Shown here in pieces: positions 56,949 through 64,000 of a DNA stretch of 64,000 nucleotides. A program made the position numbers and the translations under genes. The notes beneath the pieces are model-generated. The model was given only the letters and a program-made list of their open reading frames with translations, ran no database searches and had not been told where the DNA came from. Source of the stretch: Escallonia rubra (taxonomy: Eukaryota; Streptophyta; Magnoliopsida; Escalloniales; Escalloniaceae); contig JAVXUO010003173.1 of assembly GCA_033065855.1 (NCBI GenBank), positions 124,001 to 188,000 of the forward strand. The letters are read 5' to 3'. Every line of letters starts with the position of its first letter. Within the stretch, counting starts at the first letter, position 1.

Positions 56949-58255
56949 GGGATAATGCCATTTCAATCCCTTGTACTTTACCCGTGTTTCAAATTCTTGA
57001 AAATAGTCCAGTATTATGCACCGTCATTAATTTAGTCCATCTACTAGCATTTCTGTTAAAACTTGGGGCATTTTGGTCGACTAAAAAGAATGTGCCCTAG
57101 CTTAAAGCCTCTACCTCTCTCTTCTATTTCTGCCTTCCCCCAACCCCTCTCCCCCCTGCCCCCCTTCCCCTTATTATCCATCCTCGAAGCAATCACCCCG
57201 AGCCCATCACCACTCTACTGCCGAGCCAACCATCACTCCACCACCGTGGGAAACAACACATCAGATCAACCACCACTTCGCTGCCGACCAGCCATCACTC
57301 CACATGCCAACTGATCATCCAAACTAACAATGCTGCCACCACCCACCACCATCCTAACCCACGCTATTGCCACCCACTTCATGGTGTTAGCCTCATATTA
57401 CATACGACAAAGGACAAATCTAACCTTCATTTTCATAGTATTGTTGGCCATTATACCCGAAATTCGTAGTTACAATCCTGATGCTACTAGTTAGGACTTG
57501 ATTATTGCGGGTTCTAGATTAAAGGTTTTCGTGTGGCCGCATTTGAGGGGAATTTTTAGGCCATCAGTTTGATTACGAGGTCAAATCGGGCGATTATTAT
57601 GGAATGATTGCTCAAACTTACTATGTAAACCTTCCTACAATTGGGATGCTAGAGAAATTTAATGGTTATGATCCTAATTGTTTGCCGGATATTGTGCGGT
57701 TGAATGGTACCGTGAACTGTTCGTGTGGGATAGTCGTATTCAAAGACTATTTTGTTATGTACCCTTTTCGGCCTAGTGAGAGTTTGTCCTCGATTGTCAG
57801 TGATAATAGAGGTACTGAGCAGGTGTTTAGGGACTATAACCCTTGTTCGGATTTCAACAGTGAAAGTGGTTTAGTTTTCATTCCTAGAAAAGGTGAAGAA
57901 CCTTTTTTTTTTTTTATCATGAGTTTAGTTTTCATATGTTATTGTAGTGGATAATGATTGATGGGTTTGGTTCTGGAGGGATGAAACTCAGAGTTCATTA
58001 TTTTGGTGGTGGCTGCTAGGAAGGAGAAGAGAGGGATGAATCGGGAAGGCATAAGCGAGAAAAATGGATGGAAGAGAGGTGGAGGCCTTCAAGGCTAGGG
58101 CTTGACCAATATACCCCCAAATTTATAATAGAAATGCTAACGAAGGATTAAATTAATGACGGTGTATAGTACATGAACTCTTTTCAAGGATTTAAAAATA
58201 TATGGACCAAAATAAAAAAACGGGTAAAGAACAAGGGTCTAAATGGAATTATCCC
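56949..58255. mobile_element. Pack-MULE carrying a LysM receptor gene fragment
   Basis: The ends GGGATAATGCCATTTCAATC and (reverse) GGGATAATTCCATTTAGACC lead into inverted repeats of about 120 bp that share CTTTACCCG, CACCGTCATTAATTTA and TAGCATTTCT in the same order. Flanks GAATACAAAA and GAATAAAAGA are an imperfect ~10-bp duplication. Between them lie a Pro/His-coding low-complexity stretch and a degenerate piece of a LysM receptor ectodomain (next entry). That combination defines a Pack-MULE. Confidence 0.8.
57465..57900 (+). pseudogene. CERK1/LYK-type LysM receptor ectodomain fragment
   Basis: The frame from about 57570 reads FDYEVKSGDYYGMIAQTYYVNL, MLEKFNGYDPN, LNGTVNCSCG, FKDYFVMYPFRPSESLSSI and FNSESGLVFIP. 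These are the second/third LysM motifs, the CSC disulphide motif and the linker of chitin-receptor-type LysM kinases. Upstream, a second frame reads YNPDATS, a stop, DLIIAGSRLKV, the preceding LysM repeat with a stop and a frameshift. Transmembrane and kinase parts are absent. At 57890 the coding match ends near a GTGAAG that could be a captured intron donor. Family identification is from memory of CERK1-like proteins. Confidence 0.8.
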
Positions 58256-58481
58256 GAATAAAAGAATGAAAAAGAGCAGGGGTACCATGTGGAAATTTGG
58301 TGTAGCAGAAAATAAATTCAAGATTTCCCGGCAGAGGAAACGTCAGCTTGGCTTGAAATGGGCCACAGCCTGGGAACCAACTCCGACCACCCATATTATC
58401 TTACCTTCAATCTTCAAATAGGATTCCGCAATTTGATTTCTTAATTCCACAAATTAGCTTCTCCAGGGTTTTGGCAATCCG
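58256..58481 (+). promoter_or_regulatory. promoter/leader region of the alpha/beta hydrolase gene
   Basis: Only 226 bp separate the Pack-MULE end from the ATG. The stretch 58310-58400 has a diverged direct copy at about 59715-59805 in intron 2 (shared CTTGG, GGG(C/A)CACA, CATAT(A/T)ATCTTA). Confidence 0.5.
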
Positions 58482-61400
58482 ATGTCGTCTTCATGCGCGA
58501 ATGCGCCACACGGAGCAGCCAGGACAGATTTGTTCAACCCCGTCGGCAGTTTCTTCATTGCGCCCGTTGGAGTTAATCATCTCAGTAAGCTCTCTCAGTC
58601 TTTTCTAGAGTAGGGTTGAATTTCTTCGAACTGACCTGCGTTTACTGCTACCTCCGTTCCATTGGATCTTTTTTTTTGAGTTTTCGCGAATTCCCACATA
58701 GATTTTGTACCTTATAGGACATGGATTAATGACTCTTTTCACAATTGTGTCGTGTAGGAAGCAGATGCGAATTAAGTAGGCGGGGTTTTGCTCTGAAAGG
58801 AATTGTGGCTGCGGGCGCATCAGTCATGCCCTCTTCTTTGGTGTCTGAACCCGCTCAAGGTTAGTTATAACGTTAATCGTGTGCTCGGGCACAATTTGGT
58901 ACGTTTTTAGTACTCCCTTTATGCAAATCCCATGTTAACATCCGATATAAGTCAAACAGTAGTAATTATTGATTAAATAAGTATCATATGGCAAGTCAGG
59001 GTAAAAGCTGATAGTAAAGTCGATACTTACGTGAATTATATCTATCTTAGGAATTTGAGAAATGTTAAATGGAGAAATTTTAATGGAAGAGCGAGCTTAA
59101 TGTTGCTTATCATGGAGTTCATTTTGAGTTCCCTTTTTTCATGCGACATTTTTTTGTTATGGAGTTCATTTGCACTAGTGTGTTTTTATATCCAACGGGA
59201 GATAAGATTTTGAGTATATTTATGTCGTGAAAGAATTCAAAGCTCATCAGGAAAAGATTAATATACCAGAAGATTTTGGTTTCATGAGTTTTAAGAAAGA
59301 ATCACTTCTCATCTCACTAATGATATACCAATGCAAATAAAATTTTGCACTTCTTTCCTTTAAAGAAAAGGATTTGCAAAACATCTTCCATTGTAACTGG
59401 CACACAACTGAATGAGGGATGGGCTTTCCCCAGTTAAGTATGCATATGCTTGCAAAAATGTAAGATAGTTACTTGCACTCTTTATAAATCTTTAATAGTA
59501 ACCCAATGATTGCATTCATTGTGATGGCAATCATTGGTCCAATCAGTGAACCAAACGGGCTGCTCATAATACAATTTTTGAGGGTTTGAGTTAACATATT
59601 GTGGATAGCTTAGTGGCATGTTTGGAAAGACAATTGAGAATTAATAACTACATAAAACATAATCTTTTTTAGAAGGCCAAAAAGAAGGAAGCCACAGTTA
59701 GAAATAGTTTCAAAAGTTCCCCGGAAAGCAATAGCACTTGGATTCAAGTGGGACACAACTTGGAAGCAACCCCAGTCAGCCATATAATCTTAGCAGCTTC
59801 CAATTGCGATGTTAAGAAAATCTTATGTCTAGTCAGTTGAATTCTACTACCTGTCTGCTTACGAGTTTTTGATCTTGATTTTGTATAAAGGTGAAGTTGT
59901 CTATCACCGCAAAGAGAAGATCACTTTGACAAAGGTTTATAATGTAAAGGATACAAATAAGAAGCAGAAGTATACGAGATATAGGTAAATGATAAAAGTG
60001 CACACAACTTTCTTGATGCTAAGAACACGCACTCAACAAGATCTTAGTAGGGCATTAACCGACTAACTTTGACACCGTTAAAGAGAAGATTCTTGGGTCA
60101 ATCGAGTAATTGCAATATTCAAGCCACAGAAACACGTGCCTAACATAAAATTCATGTGAGGTGCATTGGGCAGAAAAGAGCATCGATCGATGAAACATGC
60201 AAAAGTGAAAAGCAGTAAGAAATCATTGACTTCACTACTTCAACATCAGCAAAAAATAGGTGCACAGCTGTCCAAATGTTTAGTTAAAAGATGAAGAGTT
60301 GATTAACAAATTACTTGTTCCCGACTGAAATTGCTGGTTCTTTCACCACCTCTTTCAAGAAGAAGTCTGCAACCTGATCACTCCATACCAAGCATAATAA
60401 TCAATAAATGCCTTCTTGCTCCTGCCAAATCCAAGCAACACTTCTCCGTAAACCTTGTACTGTTTAGCTAATTCAGGTGTGTTGCACCTATATGAGTGGA
60501 AGAACTGGATCCTTTTTCTAAGGCAATATGCCATTTATCTTTCGCAATCAACAATAGAACACCGATATGACACTTGCGGCAATGGGTCAGCTTCATTAAA
60601 TATTTGTAACCTCAACTTGCACTCATTTCAGAGCACGGGTTAACAAAATTTTGAAAGAAAGTTTAGACATCATAACAATCAATAAACCTTCGAGGCTTTA
60701 ATCTTTTAACTTCCTAGTGAGCAGACAAGTACTTGACTTCCAATCTACGAATTCCGGCAAAAGAATGATCAAAGGGTAAAAAATTTTAGGTTTCTAATAA
60801 AAAGAACGGATGCATGTATAGGTCATTAGAACTAGACAGCTAGTTACCAGTTCATTGATGTGACAAAAATCTAAGTACTGGGGATGGGCCTGCCGGGAGG
60901 GGCGGGGCGGCGCAAGAGAGATATGGAAGGGACCTGGAAAGAAATGCGGAAGCACCCTTTTGGTTTCTATATTTTAGATTAATGTATGGGTGGTTAAGCT
61001 ATAAGGGCGCTTCATCGCGATCTGGACGTCTCGGGTTCGAAATGCAAAAACAAGTAGCACTATGTTCTTCAGACCTCACAATGATGGGAGCGTCACGCCC
61101 TGGTCCCCTATTTATTAATTAGGTCTTTGTTTGTTGGTTTATTTTACCCCACTGAGATGCCAATACCTATTCTTATTCCATGCACTTGGGTGTGTATACT
61201 GAGTAATACAAGTGCCATATTGATTGTTTATATTTTTTTCTGTTAACTTTTAAATTGGTTTTAGGTGGAGAGTTTGCTTATTGAACCTGGATATTTGTTG
61301 AAAATTTTATTTTACAGGTTTGGAGAGATTACCATTCAAGTCAGAGGGCTACAATTTCTGGACATGGCGAGGTCACAAGATACATTATGTAGAAAAAGGA

Positions 61401-64000
61401 GAAGGTTTTCCGATTGTTCTTATTCATGGATTTGGTGCTTCTGCATTTCATTGGAGGTCTAGTAATGACCTATTACACATCCGTTCTTCTTTGTAGTAAC
61501 CCAAAAGTCTAGACCTTTTGATCTTATTTTTCCCAGAAATCTTAGCATTCAGTCTCAGTACTTACATATAAGTACTTCCGGAAGAATTGGAGCCTCTTGG
61601 GTTTGTTTAATTCTAATGATGTAGAAGTACTTCCTTACGAATATTTGGCACCTTGTGCTTTGTGCAAGTTCTAGGTGGAAGTATTTCTTGAAGCTGGCTC
61701 ATGGGCGCAAATCTGATGTTACCTAAAATAAATGATTAACTTTTTTTTTCCCCACATATATAGGTACAACATACCTGAGTTAGCTAAAAAATACAAGGTT
61801 TATGCTGTAGACTTGCTTGGGTTTGGCTGGAGCGAGAAGGCAATTATTGATTATGATGCCTTGGTGTGGAGAGATCAGGTTTCAGATTTCTTGAAGGAGG
61901 TAGTGAAAGAACCAGCAGTTTTAGTTGGGAACAGGTGATTTGCTTGTCAACTTTTTATTTGTTGTACTCGTACATAATGTAAATGTGCAGATCTCATTAA
62001 GCCGGTTGAACTGGACAGTTGGATTACTGCGGACTTCCTATTCGTTGTCAATTTCAGTTTATTAAAATTTTGCTTTGATGCTGCTTTTCAGTTATACATG
62101 TATTTACTTTTCTGGCAATGCACCTATGGTACATAAATAATTAAGCTATCCAAACTCAGATAAACTTAAAGAACCCTATTTTGCCCTTAAATCTAATCAT
62201 GTTTTACTGCTGCACTGCTGTCGATGGGCATAGTTTCTGTTTAGCTATCATAGCCAACCACCTTGACTCTCCTACGCGTTATGATGTCTGTAAGTCCGTT
62301 TTTTGAGTTCTCTGCATTCTTGCAGCATTATCAGCCTGATATAAAGGACTCTTTCAAATTCACATGGCCATTTAGTTTGATGCACTGGCCAAACCTAACA
62401 ACCTGCCTTCTTCATTTTTGCCTCTAATCTGCACTATTCTCTACATCTCAGTAATTTGAGGACTTGTGAACTGTGCTACTTATATTGACTATTATTTTAC
62501 TCTATTGAGGAGTTGATGAAGTTTTCTTTTTATGCACATTAAACTTATGACCATGCAACTTATTGTATATTTACAGTCTTGGAGGGTTTACTGCTTTAGT
62601 GACAGCAGAAGCATTGCAAGACCAAGTCGTAGGGGTTGCATTGTTGAACTCCGCTGGACAATTTGCAAAGGGAAATGATGAAGTTGTCGAGTCTGAAGAA
62701 TCATCCTTGCAAAAGTTTATCCTTAAGCCACTGAAGGAGATTTTTCAGCGTGTAGTTCTTGGATTTTTGTTCTGGCAAGCCAAGCAACCAGCTCGCGTTG
62801 ACTCTGTCTTAAGAAGTGTATGGCAGGACTTTTCTATTCTTTTCTCAAATTAATTTTTGGTAGGAACGTGTGGATTGTTTTTGCACAAGCTTAAAACAAT
62901 CTGACATTCGTTAAATTTCCATGGGAGGTAATACTGTATTATAAAAACCGGTGATGTTATAATCTATGGGTCAGCTGTGCATATGGCATATATGAAGCTT
63001 AGGTGGGATCAGCTGACCTATTCTTTTGTAGAAAATAGTATTAATGAAGTGAAGAGAGACGTATACATGTTTCCATTCAAGTGATTTTAGAGATTCGTAT
63101 TTTGATTGTATGTGCTACATTTGCTACTTATCGTTTGCTTGCGCCAGCTTCCTGAAGGCGTGATGTTTGTCCTTCAAATCTGTCATTATATACACGAAAG
63201 GTAACTCATATATTCATGTCATGTCATAGGTATATAAAAATACTTCTAACGTGGATGACTATCTCGTGGAATCCATAATAAGGCCAGCAGCTGACCCCAA
63301 TGCAGGAGAAGTCTATTACAGGTTTGACATTGCATGCAGCTACTAATTTACGCATGCATAAGTATTTAGAGTGAGAAGTTTCCTCCTCTTCTAGGGGGGT
63401 GGGGTGGGATCATTTACGTAATTGATGTATTAAAAAAAGTAAAAGACTTCAGTTGTATTGGCTATTTGCGATCGCCTTATGATGCTGAAGGTTCAGCTTG
63501 AAAGTGAACAATATATCTATACTTGGCAGTTAGCGCATATATTGTATGTGATGGTTCAGAACACTCAGGGATCTACCGCATCAGTTACAAACCCTAACCA
63601 GTTAGTGTTTTTATTTGTATTTTTGACACTAATAATGGAGACTTTTACAAACTTTGATCCTGCAGGTTCTATTATTTCTACATAGCCTCTGGACATGCCC
63701 CTTCACCAATTTATCCTTGTCTTGTTACTGATCTATTATGTTTTCCCTTTGGTAATTTGCAGACTGATGACAGGATTCATGATGAGTCCGAGAAAGTACA
63801 CCCTTGACAGGGTCCTGAGCAAACTTTCTTGCCCATTACTGTTGCTTTGGGGTGACTTAGACCCTTGGGTAGGTCCTGCCAAGGCTAATCAGATCAAAGA
63901 GTTCTATCCCTATACATCTGTTGTTAACCTCCAGGCAGGGCATTGCCCCCATGATGAAGTTCCAGAGCTTGTCAACAAGGCTTTGGTGGAGTGGTTGTCA
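58482..64000 (+). CDS. plastid-type alpha/beta hydrolase (AT4G36530-like), seven exons seen, 3' end beyond window
   Basis: Exons: 58482-58584, 58758-58859, 61318-61456, 61764-61934, 62577-62817, 63230-63321, 63763-64000; all GT-AG, 362 codons to the window edge, frame intact and likely only a few codons from the stop. Residues 1-65 (Ser/Arg/Ala-rich) resemble a plastid transit peptide. The hydrolase fold shows the oxyanion HGFG (105-108), DLLGFGWS, the nucleophile elbow GNSLGG with Ser172 formed across the exon 4/5 junction, GDLDPW (Asp314 or 316) and AGHCPHDE (His343), so the triad is complete. The FLFWQAKQPARVDS stretch is typical of this plant subgroup, related to pheophytinase-like hydrolases. 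Substrate unknown. Intron 2 (2458 bp) contains an antisense copy of exon 4. Confidence 0.92.
59690..59830 (+). repeat. diverged direct copy of the hydrolase 5' flank, in intron 2
   Basis: Sequence around CTTGGATTCAAGTGGGACACA and AGCCATATAATCTTA matches the pre-ATG region at 58310-58400 (CTTGAAATGGGCCACA, ACCCATATTATCTTA) in the same orientation at roughly 70 percent by eye. Confidence 0.5.
60297..60500 (-). pseudogene. antisense, degenerate copy of hydrolase exon 4 with flanking intron
   Basis: On the minus strand the stretch reads like exon 4 of the surrounding gene: PELAKQYKVYG, LLGFG(R)SKKAFIDYY and KEVVKEPA-equivalent DNA, with a deletion/frameshift in the middle and further changes. 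Similarity also covers intron on both sides: the acceptor side (TATAGGTGCAACACACCTGAA) and the donor side (GGGAACAAGTAATTTGTTAAT), so it is a genomic duplication, not a retrocopy. Confidence 0.85.
60985..61130 (+). mobile_element. possible tRNA-derived SINE fragment in intron 2
   Basis: A-box-like GGTTAAGCTATAAGGG and B-box-like GACGTCTCGGGTTCGAAAT lie about 35 bases apart, and the GTCTCG-GTTCGA phrase is shared with the SINE at 31146. No target duplication or A-rich tail was found. Confidence 0.4.

Noticed and set aside
57063..57314. 83-residue Pro/Ser-rich frame in the Pack-MULE
   Set aside because: It begins in the TIR and runs through CCC/CAC low-complexity sequence; no homology to the LysM fragment or other proteins.

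Overview
This is a plant nuclear window, almost certainly from a core eudicot. Host genes are split by GT-AG introns, intergenic DNA is AT-rich, and the best matches (a plant-type laccase, the syntaxin SYP112, plant phosphopantetheine adenylyltransferase, a plastid alpha/beta hydrolase) are all plant families. I do not claim a species.

Host genes from left to right: (1) a complete six-exon laccase on + (1810-4461); (2) a complete ten-exon glucose-6-phosphate 1-epimerase on + (16444-19740); (3) an intronless-CDS Qa-SNARE of the SYP112 type on - (20491-21387), tail to tail with the epimerase; (4) a complete six-exon COAD (phosphopantetheine adenylyltransferase, CoA synthesis) on - (27029-30779); (5) a four-exon DUF829/TMEM53-type hydrolase-like gene on - (32751-37864); (6) a second copy of that gene on - with exons 2-4 only (50708-53498); (7) a plastid-type alpha/beta hydrolase on + (58482 to the window end, missing only its last codons). 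From memory, the block SYP112-COAD-DUF829 has the gene order of Arabidopsis AT2G18260-AT2G18250-AT2G18245, so it looks like old microsynteny stretched by transposons. The genes share no obvious pathway.

Most of the rest is mobile DNA that can be dissected in detail. At 1-970 there is a Ty1/copia 5' LTR, primer-binding site and broken gag. At 6.1-14.5 kb an L1-type LINE is split by a Gypsy-like solo LTR that itself holds a Copia-like solo LTR, and is split again by a Mutator-like element; the target duplications let the nesting order be read. Mutator-like long-TIR elements also lie at 14.7, 23.7, 45.6, 55.3 and 56.9 kb; the last is a Pack-MULE carrying a broken LysM (CERK1-type) receptor ectodomain fragment. 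Tourist-like MITEs with TTA duplications lie at 4.8, 46.9 and 52.4 kb. Two TRIM elements of one family lie at 22.4 and 29.8 kb, a tRNA-derived SINE with a perfect 17-bp duplication at 31.1 kb, and a poly(A)-tailed non-LTR insertion at 25.1 kb.

Three structures are less ordinary. From about 40.8 to 45.2 kb two LTR-like arms, each with ~170-bp internal tandem repeats, meet head to head in a 4.4-kb imperfect palindrome; the left arm is GC/CpG-rich and the right arm looks decayed. At 48186-50099 a 1.9-kb foldback element with ~415-bp near-identical arms sits inside a (TA)n tract and carries a dozen copies of a short perfect hairpin. Intron 2 of the alpha/beta hydrolase contains an antisense genomic copy of the gene's own exon 4. 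A diverged AT-rich tandem array fills 54.6-56.8 kb. All coordinates and reading frames were worked out by eye; no database search was possible.
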